From contig NZ_JACYTR010000052.1 of assembly GCF_014841215.1 (NCBI RefSeq), positions 1 through 34,119 of the forward strand: a stretch of 34,119 bases of DNA, in the 5' to 3' direction. Below, one piece after another: positions 15,127 through 22,782 of the stretch. This stretch comes from Pseudomarimonas arenosa (GTDB taxonomy: Bacteria; Pseudomonadota; Gammaproteobacteria; Xanthomonadales; Xanthomonadaceae). The notes below the pieces were generated by a model. That model saw nothing but the letters and a program-made list of their open reading frames with translations. It had not been told where the DNA came from and did not search any database. How positions within the stretch are numbered: position 1 is the first letter of the stretch; each line of letters starts with the position of its first letter. Both the position numbers and the translations under genes were made by a program.

Positions 15127-15637
15127 GTCGATTGGGCGACAATGCCGTAGGCGCCGGCGGTTTCGCCGGGTCGTCGTGTTCATGGCCGCACAGCGAGCAG
15201 CCCTCGCTCCAAGCACTGTCACCGTCGATGAAGTGCTCCTGCTTCCAGATCGGTGCACGGTGCTTGACCGCCTCGATCAGGGCACGGCAGGCGCGAAAGG
15301 CCTCGTCGCGATGCGGCGTACCGGCTGCGACCACCACCGCGATATCGCCCACCTTGAGCCGGCCGCAGGCATGCGCAACATACAGTTTCAGCTGCGGGCC
15401 AAATTCCGTCTGCACTTCGGCGGCGAGCTGGCGGAACACGTTCAAAGCCAAGGCCTGATAGATGTCGTAGCTGATGCCGACCACCTCGCGTCCGTGGTTT
15501 TGCGAACGCACTTTACCCACGAACATGTTCAGTCCACCGAAGCGGCCATCGCTGACAAAGTCGAGCGCGGCAGCCGGGTCCAGTGCCGCCTCGCTGACGT
15601 TCAGCACCGCGCAATGCAGGGAGTTTTCGATAAGCAT
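15113..15637 (-). CDS. moaE: Molybdopterin synthase large subunit MoaE
   Basis: A 174-residue catalytic subunit that, with thiocarboxylated MoaD, converts precursor Z to molybdopterin. It has FVGKVRSQNHG, the PHRDEAF stretch and the catalytic Lys region APIWKQEHF (Lys132). An unusual Cys/His-rich tail follows the core: C147-x2-C150-G-H152-E-H154, plus His171 and His173, which might bind a metal. The ATG at 15637 is separated from the moaD stop by a single base. MoaE and MoaD are adjacent, as is usual. Confidence 0.93.
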   Translation of the reverse strand: MLIENSLHCAVLNVSEAALDPAAALDFVSDGRFGGLNMFVGKVRSQNHGREVVGISYDIYQALALNVFRQLAAEVQTEFGPQLKLYVAHACGRLKVGDIAVVVAAGTPHRDEAFRACRALIEAVKHRAPIWKQEHFIDGDSAWSEGCSLCGHEHDDPAKPPAPTALSPNRHVHG

Positions 15638-15638
15638 C

Positions 15639-15896
15639 TCAGCCTCCGCTGACCGGTGGAAGAATCGCCAGCTGACCGTCTGCAGGAATGCGATCGTGAT
15701 CGCGCAGCAGGGCGGTGTCGCTGGCGAAGGCCGACACTCCGACCAAGCCTCGCTTGTCGGCCTTGCCGGTGGCTTCGAGATGGGCGCAAAGCTGGGCGCG
15801 CAGATCGGCGATCGAGTCGCCATCCACCTCCAGGGTCAGCGTGGGCGCGCTATGCAGGTCGCGAAACGCGCCGAACAATGCCAGCGTGACAGTCAT
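15639..15896 (-). CDS. moaD: Molybdopterin synthase sulfur carrier MoaD
   Basis: An 85-residue ubiquitin-fold protein ending in GG, the terminus that becomes a thiocarboxylate and donates sulfur to MoaE. Core elements include LALFGAFRDL at the start and DGQLAILPPVSGG at the end. Its ATG overlaps the moeA stop (ATGA at 15896-15893) and its stop abuts the moaE start, showing tight coupling. MoeB, which adenylates MoaD, is not in this window. Confidence 0.93.
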   Translation of the reverse strand: MTVTLALFGAFRDLHSAPTLTLEVDGDSIADLRAQLCAHLEATGKADKRGLVGVSAFASDTALLRDHDRIPADGQLAILPPVSGG

Positions 15897-17146
15897 GTCA
15901 GGACTCCCGAGAAAACAAGAGGACTAAGGTGGCACAGGCTGACTACGATGACCAGATCGCTTTCGGCCAACGCCGGGCGATCGTGCTCCACCACGATCCA
16001 GCAGTTCGCATCTAGCAGAGGACGGATGCGAAAGCTCTCCTGGCCGGGCAAGATGCGTGCGCGCAGCCTGCCCTCAGCATCGAGTTCCACCCGCCCCTTG
16101 AGGTGCAGGCGTAGCGGTGGCTTCTTCGGCAGTGCATTGGCCAGCGGCAAGCGCAGCGCGCTCTCGGCCGGCAAGCCCAGTCGCTGGCGAATCGCCGGCT
16201 CGACAAAGAAGCGAAATCCCACGGCGCTGGACACCGGGTTGCCGGGCAATCCAAAGAACAGCTGGCCGTCTGGCAGGGTGGCGAACAGGATCGGTTTGCC
16301 TGGTCGAATGCGAGTCTTGTGAAATCGCATGGTGGCGCCAAAGCGTTGCAGCGCTTCCGGTACGAAGTCGAAGCGGCCCATCGACACCGCACCGGTGCTG
16401 ATGATCATGTCGGCACCGCTGGCCAGGGCGCGATCCAGGGCGGTCACAAAGGCATCAATGTCATCGCTGACGGTGTCGGTAGACACCACCTCAGCGCCGG
16501 CGTCGGCAGCGCGTAACTGCAGGTAGGGGCGATTGCTGTTGCGGATCTGCCCGGCGGCCAATGCTTGCCGCGGATCGTCGACCAGCTCCTTGCCGGTGGA
16601 AATGATGGCAATGCGCGGAGACCGCGCAACCTTGACGCTCTCGATGCCTTGCGCAGCGAGCAAGGTCGTTTCAACTGCGCCCAATCGGCAACCGGCGGCC
16701 AGCAAGGGCTCACCGGCGCGGATGTCCTCACCGGCCTTGCGCACATGTTGGCCCGGATGCACCGGTTCCTGCAGCTCGATTTCGGCGGGCGATGAATCTT
16801 CGCGTTGAGTGAGGCCAATGCACTCGACCGGAATGACGGCATTGCAACCCGATGGAATCGGTGCGCCGGTCATGATTTCGATAGCGCCGGCCTGATAGTC
16901 GCCGGCAGCATCGCCGGCCGGCAGCAAGCCCACCACCGGAAGCTTGCTTCCAACCGGCAGTCCGTTCTCCGGGGCGAACAGGGCATAGCCGTCCATGGCC
17001 GTGTTGTCGAACGGCGGCAGGTGCTCTTGGGCCGAACAGGCCTGGGCCAGAACGCGCCCAGCGGCTTGAGCGCAGGGCAGGGTATCGAGCTGCGCAGCAC
17101 CGGCCAAAGCGAGGATTTCCTGCAAGGCGTCGGCGTAATCCATCAT
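15893..17146 (-). CDS. moeA: Molybdopterin molybdotransferase MoeA
   Basis: A 417-residue enzyme that inserts molybdate into adenylated molybdopterin. Typical motifs are PPFDNTAMDGYAL (about 44-56), GAPIPSGCNAV, STGKEL, STGAVSMGRFDF and GLPGNPVSSAV in the MoeA core, with a C-terminal beta-barrel domain. Length is normal. GGAGG lies nine bases before the ATG at 17146, and its ATG overlaps the stop of the fusion gene upstream by four bases. It works downstream of the MogA-like adenylyltransferase encoded by that fusion. Confidence 0.95.
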   Translation of the reverse strand: MMDYADALQEILALAGAAQLDTLPCAQAAGRVLAQACSAQEHLPPFDNTAMDGYALFAPENGLPVGSKLPVVGLLPAGDAAGDYQAGAIEIMTGAPIPSGCNAVIPVECIGLTQREDSSPAEIELQEPVHPGQHVRKAGEDIRAGEPLLAAGCRLGAVETTLLAAQGIESVKVARSPRIAIISTGKELVDDPRQALAAGQIRNSNRPYLQLRAADAGAEVVSTDTVSDDIDAFVTALDRALASGADMIISTGAVSMGRFDFVPEALQRFGATMRFHKTRIRPGKPILFATLPDGQLFFGLPGNPVSSAVGFRFFVEPAIRQRLGLPAESALRLPLANALPKKPPLRLHLKGRVELDAEGRLRARILPGQESFRIRPLLDANCWIVVEHDRPALAESDLVIVVSLCHLSPLVFSGVLT

Positions 17147-18129
17147 GGGTGTGAACCTCCTTCGACCATCGCCAGAGCGTGGTCAAGCAGTGGCTGCCAG
17201 ACTTCCCAGCCCTCGGCTACGGCGCGTGGATTGCCGGGCAGGGCCAGGATCAGCATGCGGTTGAACTGGTAGGCACTGGCCCGGCTGAGCCAGGCCAATG
17301 GGGTGATTTCGCTGGTTGCATGGCGGAAAAGCTCGCCGAAACCGGGTACTTCGCGCAAGCCCAAGGCGGAAAGTGCATCGGGGGTGCAGTCTCGCGGGCC
17401 CAATCCAGTGCCGCCGCTGAGCAGACAGAGCCGCACACCCTGGGCTTCCAACGCGACCATGTGCTGCTGAATCAAATCGGTTTCATCCGGCAGCACCCGG
17501 TACTCGGCGATATCGGCACCCAGCTGTTGCAATCCGTCCAACAGGATCGGGCCCGAACGGTCAGCATAGCGGCCATCGGCGGCGCGATCGCTAAGCACCA
17601 ACACCGCGGCACGACAGGCCGGCAGCTGTAGGGCTGCCTTCGGCTTCAACAGGCGGCGCTCGTGATCATCGAGGGTTGAATATAACAGGGCACCTCGATT
17701 GGCCTCTTCGAGCAGGATCTGCTGACTGTCGATCCTGGCGCTTCGGCCCTGTTGGTGAAACCACTGGTGCAGAACCAGCAAGGCTGCGCCGAGACCTGCC
17801 ATGGCCGAGACTGCCAAACCTTCAAGCTGATCGGCCTTGACTTCGCAATACACGCGCACCCGTCTGTCCTGAATCATGGGCAGCAACAGGCGTAGGTGCT
17901 GAATCTGTCCTGGCGCCACTGTATTCAACGCACAATTGGGTCGCAGCACAGCATCGCGGCAAGCGACCTGACACAGTCCGAACAGGGCCGTGTGCAACTC
18001 AGCGGCCAGTGAGGCTGGGTCCGACTCGGCCTGCAGTACAAGCTCGCCGCGAGCCACGCCGCGCGCGCGCTGCCGAAGTGCAGGGCTTGCATTGCCCAGC
18101 ACCGGCACCGTCAGCCAGTCACTTGACAT
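17143..18129 (-). CDS. MoaC-MogA/MoaB fusion with degenerate MoaC half
   Basis: A 328-residue two-domain protein. The C-terminal half (about 170-328) is a good MogA/MoaB domain, with VLVLSDRAADGRYADRSG and LSGGTGLGPRDCTPDAL, which adenylates molybdopterin before molybdate insertion. The N-terminal half (about 10-150) aligns with MoaC, especially VRVYCEVKADQLEGLAVSAM against [22 protein letters not shown], but key elements have gone: the LCHPL motif is absent, one of the two glutamates of VEMEAL is replaced by Gln, and the D-x-x-K of YDMCKAV is replaced (LHQWFHQ). It is therefore unlikely to be a working cyclic pyranopterin monophosphate synthase. It lies two bases after moaA. Confidence 0.85.
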   Translation of the reverse strand: MSSDWLTVPVLGNASPALRQRARGVARGELVLQAESDPASLAAELHTALFGLCQVACRDAVLRPNCALNTVAPGQIQHLRLLLPMIQDRRVRVYCEVKADQLEGLAVSAMAGLGAALLVLHQWFHQQGRSARIDSQQILLEEANRGALLYSTLDDHERRLLKPKAALQLPACRAAVLVLSDRAADGRYADRSGPILLDGLQQLGADIAEYRVLPDETDLIQQHMVALEAQGVRLCLLSGGTGLGPRDCTPDALSALGLREVPGFGELFRHATSEITPLAWLSRASAYQFNRMLILALPGNPRAVAEGWEVWQPLLDHALAMVEGGSHP

Positions 18130-18131
18130 GG

Positions 18132-19112
18132 CTAGCCCCCAACCGAAGCCAGATGCCGGGTCAGACCGGTCTCGCCCTCATGCAGTCGGTGACCGGCTTG
18201 CTTGTAGGCCAGCTGGCCGCTCAGACGTGCGACCAGATCCGGCAGGTCCTGATCATGTTGCAGCAGCGGGCGCAAAGCGATGCCGAACTCGCCGAACAGG
18301 CAAAGCCGAAGATCGCCCTTGGCCGTCACTCGGAGTCGATTGCAGCTGCGGCAGAAGTCCTTCGAGTACGGGGCGATGATACCGATGCGGCCATGATAGT
18401 CAGGATGCGCCAGCTCGCGCGCCGGGCCTGCGTCCTCGGCCCGTGGCAGCTCGCGCCAGCCCTGATCGATCAAGGGTTGAATCAGTGCTTCCGTGCTGCG
18501 GTGGTGACGAGTGAAGTAAGCCTGGTTGTCGCCGGTGCGCATCAATTCGATGAAGCGCAGGGTGATGCGACGCTCGCGCAGATACTCAAGCCAACTGGGC
18601 AACTCATCGTCGTTCAGATCGCCGAGCAACACCGCATTGAGTTTCACTGCATCGAAACCCAGGCTCAGGCTGTGGTCGATCGCTTGCATCAGCTCGGCGT
18701 GATAGCTGTGCCCGGTGATGGCGGTGAAGCGATCAGTCCGGAGGCTGTCCAGGCTGACATTGAGCGCCGTCAGCCCGGCTGAGCGCCAGGCATCGACCCT
18801 GCGTGCCAATACGCAGCCATTGGTGGTCAAGGCCAGCTTGCGCAGCCCAGGCGTTGCAGCGGCCTGGGCGATGACCTCGGTGAGATCACGCCTGAGGCTC
18901 GGTTCGCCGCCAGTCAGTCGCAGTTTGCGCAACCCCACGGCGGCAAAGCCGCGCAGCAAGCGGCCGATTTCATCCAGGGTCAGCCAGCCAGGCTTGCCCT
19001 GCGCGCGCCAGCCGTCCGGCAGGCAATAACTGCAGCGCAGGTTGCAAGCCTCGGTAAGCGACAACCGAAGGTAAGGAAATGTGCGGCCGAACGTGTCGGT
19101 CAAGGTGTTCAT
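18132..19112 (-). CDS. moaA: GTP 3',8-cyclase MoaA (radical SAM)
   Basis: A 326-residue radical-SAM enzyme that converts GTP to the 3',8-cyclo intermediate, the first step of molybdopterin synthesis. The N-terminal cluster motif is C23-x3-C27-x2-C30 (ACNLRCSYCLP), the LRLTGGEPS stretch follows, and the C-terminal second cluster is FCRSCNRLRVT...LRLC. The protein ends in GG, as in functional MoaA. AAGGGAG precedes the ATG at 19112. It heads the operon, and two stable leader hairpins and an FNR-type box lie upstream, pointing to regulation by anaerobiosis and possibly by cofactor level. Confidence 0.95.
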   Translation of the reverse strand: MNTLTDTFGRTFPYLRLSLTEACNLRCSYCLPDGWRAQGKPGWLTLDEIGRLLRGFAAVGLRKLRLTGGEPSLRRDLTEVIAQAAATPGLRKLALTTNGCVLARRVDAWRSAGLTALNVSLDSLRTDRFTAITGHSYHAELMQAIDHSLSLGFDAVKLNAVLLGDLNDDELPSWLEYLRERRITLRFIELMRTGDNQAYFTRHHRSTEALIQPLIDQGWRELPRAEDAGPARELAHPDYHGRIGIIAPYSKDFCRSCNRLRVTAKGDLRLCLFGEFGIALRPLLQHDQDLPDLVARLSGQLAYKQAGHRLHEGETGLTRHLASVGG

Positions 19113-19129
19113 TGCAGCTCCCTTCCAAT

Positions 19130-19183
19130 CCGGGAGGCGATGCCGTTTCCCGCATCACCCGGCTAGCTGCCGAAGCGGCTAGC
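19130..19183 (-). promoter_or_regulatory. Structured moaA leader (two hairpins), possible Moco-type RNA
   Basis: Upstream of the moaA ribosome site the minus-strand transcript can form two adjoining hairpins. One (19162-19183) is a nearly perfect stem GCTAGCCGC/GCAGCTAGC capped by a UUCG tetraloop. The second (19130-19162) has a lower CCGGG/CCCGG stem and an upper GATGC/GCATC stem around GGGAAACG. Their position fits an RNA switch, and the Moco RNA motif occurs in front of moaA in other bacteria, but I cannot confirm a match. Confidence 0.35.
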
Positions 19184-19275
19184 GGCTGCCGTCCATGTCG
19201 GGCTGACGAAGGCTGGGCAGCTGGGAGCGAATCTTGTTCGCGAGTTCAGTTTGCGCCGCTGGCCATGGGCCATCC

Positions 19276-19289
19276 ATGACTCAAGTCAA
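19276..19289 (-). promoter_or_regulatory. FNR/ANR-type box upstream of moaA
   Basis: On the minus strand TTGACTTGAGTCAT fits the TTGAY-N4-RTCAA consensus in 9 of 10 defined positions. It lies about 165 bases upstream of the moaA ATG and 50 bases from a second box that faces the HemN-like gene; either site could serve both divergent units. Confidence 0.55.
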
Positions 19290-19329
19290 GCAGGGCGGAA
19301 TTGCAGGCGAAACGCTTGCTGGAGGCCAC

Positions 19330-19343
19330 TTGACTTGGATCAG
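19330..19343 (+). promoter_or_regulatory. FNR/ANR-type box upstream of the HemN-like gene
   Basis: TTGACTTGGATCAG matches TTGAY-N4-RTCAA in 9 of 10 defined positions and lies about 60 bases before the ATG at 19402. The fnr gene follows the HemN-like gene, so this may drive an autoregulated pair. Confidence 0.6.
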
Positions 19344-19401
19344 GGTGTGCCGGCGGCAAAGCAGGTCTGATGCGAACATCCCACCCGCTGTGTCGAACGC
19401 C

Positions 19402-20010
19402 ATGATGACCTCCAACGCCCCCGCGCCTCGGCCCGAAGCTGTGGCGTTCAAAGAATTCGATCGCCTGGCACAGGAGAGCAATGGCGATCCCATCCCGCGG
19501 CCGCTGTGGCTCAATCTGCGCCTGGACCAGTGGTCCTTGAGCGGAAATGGACTCGATCTTCTGCTGTTGGAGGCAGAGCGTCTGGGCAAGCGCTTTGATC
19601 GCGATCGCGACGTCCTGGGCATCTGCTGCCGCTGTGAACAGCTCCCGCCATGGGATGACTTCAACAGCTTGATCGACTCGCTGTCGCGCCGCTTTCATTT
19701 TTCCGTGCGTCCGCCGGCCGAGAAATTACTGCAAGTGGCGCAGCCCGGCAGCGATCAGGCCCGTTCTCTCTGGCAGCAACAGGGCTGGAAGTTGGAACTG
19801 GCCCCGCCCTGGTTTGAGCCTGGCGAGTCCAGCCGCTGTGATGTGTTGCCGCTGGGGCCGGCAGCCCGAGCCAGTCTGGGTGGAATCAGGTTCGAGAATG
19901 AGGCCGATCCGGACACCTACCGAGCGGCCCTGCAAGCCGGGCGTCTGGCGATCGCCCGCCGGCTGCATGGCTCAGCAGCCCCCATCGCCTACGTACCGGC
20001 CTGGCGTTGA
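19402..20010 (+). CDS. Short HemN-like protein lacking the radical-SAM cysteines
   Basis: A 202-residue protein whose parts line up with oxygen-independent coproporphyrinogen III oxidase (HemN). RPLWLNLRLDQW matches the PLSLYVHIPFC strand, LPPWDDFNSLIDSLSRRFHF matches the strand-helix after GGGTPT, and SRCDVLPLGPAARASLGGIRFENEADPDTY (split here over two elements) with AALQAGRLAIARRL matches the C-terminal 'D-LLG-GVSAIS-IG...YY-AL-AGRLPV-RG' region. The CxxxCxxC cluster motif and the whole middle of HemN are missing (HemN is about 450 residues). It cannot be a normal radical-SAM enzyme. The frame is intact and is preceded by an FNR-type box, so it may be expressed with fnr 63 bases downstream. 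A relic or a repurposed protein are both possible. The start (ATG 19402 or 19405) is uncertain. Confidence 0.6.
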   Translation: MMTSNAPAPRPEAVAFKEFDRLAQESNGDPIPRPLWLNLRLDQWSLSGNGLDLLLLEAERLGKRFDRDRDVLGICCRCEQLPPWDDFNSLIDSLSRRFHFSVRPPAEKLLQVAQPGSDQARSLWQQQGWKLELAPPWFEPGESSRCDVLPLGPAARASLGGIRFENEADPDTYRAALQAGRLAIARRLHGSAAPIAYVPAWR

Positions 20011-20073
20011 TTCGTTCTGCGACGACAGCGCAATGGCTATCATGCACGCAGTGCAGCAGGTGATGGAGCGAAG

Positions 20074-20826
20074 ATGAACTCGATGCGGCTTAACCCTTCG
20101 GCTCAGCCGATCGCCGATGATGGCGATGCGCTGCATTTCTGTTCCACCTGTGCGTTTTCTGCCGCCTGTCTGGCCGAGGGCTATGACAAGTCAGCCCTGG
20201 TTGAACTGCACTGCCTGGTTGAACACGTTGGCCCGGTGACGGCAGGCACGCACCTGTTTCGAGAGGGTGACCCCTTCAATGCCATCGCCGCGGTTCGTGC
20301 CGGCACGGTAAAGACCTATGTCACCGATGCGCAGGGCAGGGAACAGGTGCACGGGTTCTTTCTGCCCGGCGAGGTGATTGGTCTCTCAGCCATCCACGGC
20401 GGTCGTTATCCCTGCAATGCGATAGCGCTGGATACCGTAACCGTCTGCCGTTTCTCGTTTCCGATGCTGAGCCTGCTGGCGGCCAAGATGCCGGGTCTGC
20501 AGCGCCAACTGTTCAGTCTGTTAAGTCAGGATATCGGCAAGGCCAGCCTGCTGGCCGGCGACTTCAATGCCGATGAGCGGATGGCGGCCTTCCTGCTCTC
20601 GCTGTCGAAACGCTATGCGATGCGTGGCTTCTCGCCAAAGCGCTTTGCCCTCACCATGTCGCGCGCCGACATCGCCAGCTATTTGCGTCTGGCCTCGGAG
20701 ACCGTCAGTCGGGTGTTTCGCCGCTTCACCGACGAGGGCCTTCTGAAGGTGGATCGGCGCGAGATTGAGATCCTCGACCGCGACCGGTTGGAAGCACTGG
20801 CACGCAGCGTGTTGCGCGATCAGTGA
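20074..20826 (+). CDS. fnr: FNR/ANR-type oxygen-sensing regulator
   Basis: A 250-residue Crp-family regulator with the [4Fe-4S] ligand set of FNR: C23-x2-C26-x5-C32 at the N-terminus and C114 in the barrel (GGRYPCNA). Without oxygen the cluster holds the dimer active; oxygen destroys it. The recognition helix carries SETVSR with Glu209, Ser212 and Arg213, the same residues as E. coli FNR, so it should read TTGAT/C-N4-A/GTCAA boxes. Five such boxes lie within 4 kb in front of the moaA, HemN-like, porin, hemerythrin and nnrS units. GGAG precedes the ATG. This is the probable master regulator of the anaerobic block. Confidence 0.93.
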   Translation: MNSMRLNPSAQPIADDGDALHFCSTCAFSAACLAEGYDKSALVELHCLVEHVGPVTAGTHLFREGDPFNAIAAVRAGTVKTYVTDAQGREQVHGFFLPGEVIGLSAIHGGRYPCNAIALDTVTVCRFSFPMLSLLAAKMPGLQRQLFSLLSQDIGKASLLAGDFNADERMAAFLLSLSKRYAMRGFSPKRFALTMSRADIASYLRLASETVSRVFRRFTDEGLLKVDRREIEILDRDRLEALARSVLRDQ

Positions 20827-20828
20827 CG

Positions 20829-20901
20829 CACGATGGTGGGCCACAGGCCCACCGTACGGCTGCGCTTTGCCAGCAGGGTGGGCCTGTGGCCCACCATCGT
20901 G
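20829..20901. repeat. Inverted pair of REP-like palindromes (REPIN-like)
   Basis: Two perfect 25-base inverted arms (20829-20853 and 20877-20901) flank a 23-base loop. Each arm is itself a palindrome, GGTGGGCC-N3-GGCCCACC, so every arm can fold as a small hairpin and the pair as a large one. It sits between the convergent fnr and DGC genes and may also act as a bidirectional terminator. Confidence 0.85.
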
Positions 20902-20911
20902 GGTTGGACGA

Positions 20912-21316
20912 CTACACGAGCCCCAACTCTTTCACCATGGGCAACACTTCCTGCCGATACACCTGCTCGGCCTGTTCCACATCGAAATCCTGATGTTTCA
21001 ACTTGCTCACCCCAAATTCCTTCAGGGTGAAATGAACATCGGCTTTCACTCCCGCCCGGGCCAGGCATGCCGCCACGCAGTGCATGATGCAGCCATCGAG
21101 AGCAATGATCGGGCGGCCGCTGGTGGCAGTGCGTACCAGTCCAGGCACGCCACCACCGACACCAGCGATGCAGGACATTTCCGCCTCGCCTTCACGATCC
21201 ATCCAAAGCGCGATCTGATTCGCCATCTGCGCTGCACTGGAACAGCCTGAGCAGGCGTAAACCAGAAAACCCCGGCGCCCCGGTATCGCGGCGCCAGAGT
21301 TGACCTTTGAACTCAC
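20912..21316 (-). CDS. DGC-domain (putative zinc-binding) protein
   Basis: A 134-residue soluble protein with the DGC motif in IIALDGCIMHCVAACLARAGV and a second Cys pair in YACSGCSSAAQMAN. This is the DGC family of putative metal-binding proteins; two pairs of cysteines could hold Zn or an Fe-S cluster, and no reaction is established. The GTG at 21316 overlaps the porin stop (GTGA), so the two genes are translationally coupled; a longer start at 21340 is also possible. An FNR-type box upstream of the porin suggests both are induced under low oxygen. Confidence 0.85.
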   Translation of the reverse strand: MSSKVNSGAAIPGRRGFLVYACSGCSSAAQMANQIALWMDREGEAEMSCIAGVGGGVPGLVRTATSGRPIIALDGCIMHCVAACLARAGVKADVHFTLKEFGVSKLKHQDFDVEQAEQVYRQEVLPMVKELGLV

Positions 21317-22506
21317 AGTTTGAACTCCACGCTCAGCCACAGCTTGTCGACGTCGGCGCCAAACCCATCGCTATCGTAGTTCGAGTACTTGAACAAGGCA
21401 TTCCACTTGGGAGCGAAAGCCCAACCAAGCGCTGCGCCCCACTCACTGCCATAGTCAGCGCCGCCGCGATCAGCCTGGTAATCGTGATAGACCAGCTGGG
21501 CATTGAAATCACCGAAGCCTCGCTTCCAGCCGATATAGCGGTCGTCCAGCCCATTCACCGGCGTGGTCAGAAAACGATCAGCCCAGCCATTGAAGGCATG
21601 TAGCGTGGCCAGCGGCGTCTGAAAGCCATAGCGCCCGTCGCCACCGAGCTGCTCGATACCGGCGCTGAATGTGTTGCCGACCAGCTTGACGCCGCCCTCA
21701 ACAGCAAAGTAATCGGCGCGGTTGATGTCAGCACCCTCCGCATACGGGCGCTGCCGCGTTGCCTCGACACTGGCCTGCCAGCCGACCGTGGCATCCGCGG
21801 CGCTTTGCGCCGCATAGCGCACTCCGAAGTTCTTGTGTGACGTCAGCGGCAAGGTCTGGTTGTCGTACAGGTGTGCATAACCACTCAAGGTTCCCGGGCC
21901 GAGTTTGTAGCTGGCATCGATCACATGGGTATCAAGATTCCAACGCGCCTGATTCGGGTTCTGGTGGCCTTCGCCGAAGATGCGTTGCACGCGGTCGAGA
22001 TAGCTGTAACGAAGGGTAAATCCCTGTGCCGGACTGATCTGAGCATCCAGCGCGTCGAAGGTCTGCTCGTTCTGACGCCATCCCACATTGCCGATGAAAC
22101 GGTGATTGCCATAGGCCAGGCGCTGGCGTCCGAAGGTGACCCGGGTGCTGGCGCTGTGCGTGTAGTCGATGCGCGCCTGATTGATCTCGGTGCTGTCCGG
22201 ATCGACCACCGTGGGGTAGGCAGTACGACCGTTGTCGGTGCTATTGAAATCTTCATCGCCAAGATGAGCCGTGGCCTCGAGTTCGGCATAGGCCGACCAG
22301 GACGGAGAAAACACGTACTTGTAGCCGGCACGAACGCGCAGGGTGGTGGCTTCGGCCTGGTCGACGAAACCATCATCGTCGACCTGCTCGAAGCGAAGTC
22401 GCGCTTCGAATGTGGCTGCCGATGCCGGCCCTTCTGCCATGGCGGTCGGGCTGAATAAAATCGGGGCGAAACTGAGTGCTAGAGGAAGCCATTGTCGAGC
22501 GTGCAT
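21313..22506 (-). CDS. Outer-membrane porin, alginate-export-like family
   Basis: A 397-residue protein with a signal peptide (about 1-24, cleavage after AMA) and a beta-barrel pattern of alternating hydrophobic strands ending in the outer-membrane signature SVEFKL with a C-terminal hydrophobic residue. Motifs such as TRVTFGRQRLAYGNHRFIGNVGWRQNEQTFDAL are typical of the alginate-export/AlgE-like porin group, although no alginate genes are nearby. A substrate linked to nitrate respiration is only a guess. The ATG at 22506 has AGGA eight bases upstream; the ATG at 22512 would place that site too close. An FNR-type box lies about 67 bases upstream. Confidence 0.85.
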   Translation of the reverse strand: MHARQWLPLALSFAPILFSPTAMAEGPASAATFEARLRFEQVDDDGFVDQAEATTLRVRAGYKYVFSPSWSAYAELEATAHLGDEDFNSTDNGRTAYPTVVDPDSTEINQARIDYTHSASTRVTFGRQRLAYGNHRFIGNVGWRQNEQTFDALDAQISPAQGFTLRYSYLDRVQRIFGEGHQNPNQARWNLDTHVIDASYKLGPGTLSGYAHLYDNQTLPLTSHKNFGVRYAAQSAADATVGWQASVEATRQRPYAEGADINRADYFAVEGGVKLVGNTFSAGIEQLGGDGRYGFQTPLATLHAFNGWADRFLTTPVNGLDDRYIGWKRGFGDFNAQLVYHDYQADRGGADYGSEWGAALGWAFAPKWNALFKYSNYDSDGFGADVDKLWLSVEFKL

Positions 22507-22572
22507 ACACATCGTCCTATTGCATTGGGTTCACTACTGGTTTCATTGTTGACCGCCGCATCGCTTTCCGCC

Positions 22573-22586
22573 TTGACCTGGGTCAG
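22573..22586 (-). promoter_or_regulatory. FNR/ANR-type box upstream of the porin gene
   Basis: TTGACCTGGGTCAG matches TTGAY-N4-RTCAA in 9 of 10 defined positions. It lies about 67 bases before the porin start, a usual distance for an FNR-activated promoter. Confidence 0.6.
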
Positions 22587-22782
22587 TTGCCTCAGAGGAG
22601 CGGGTATCGACCCCAGACTTCATTCAGTCGTCCTTCGACGAGCGCATGGAGCGTCGAAACAGGCTCCGCGATCCCGTCGAAGCGAGCCTCGACAGCGTAG
22701 GGCCCTGAGCACACGCAACACCTGCGGCGTCGCGGAGCATCGGCGCAATCTGACGTGAGTGCGACCCGATGCCCACGGTGAT

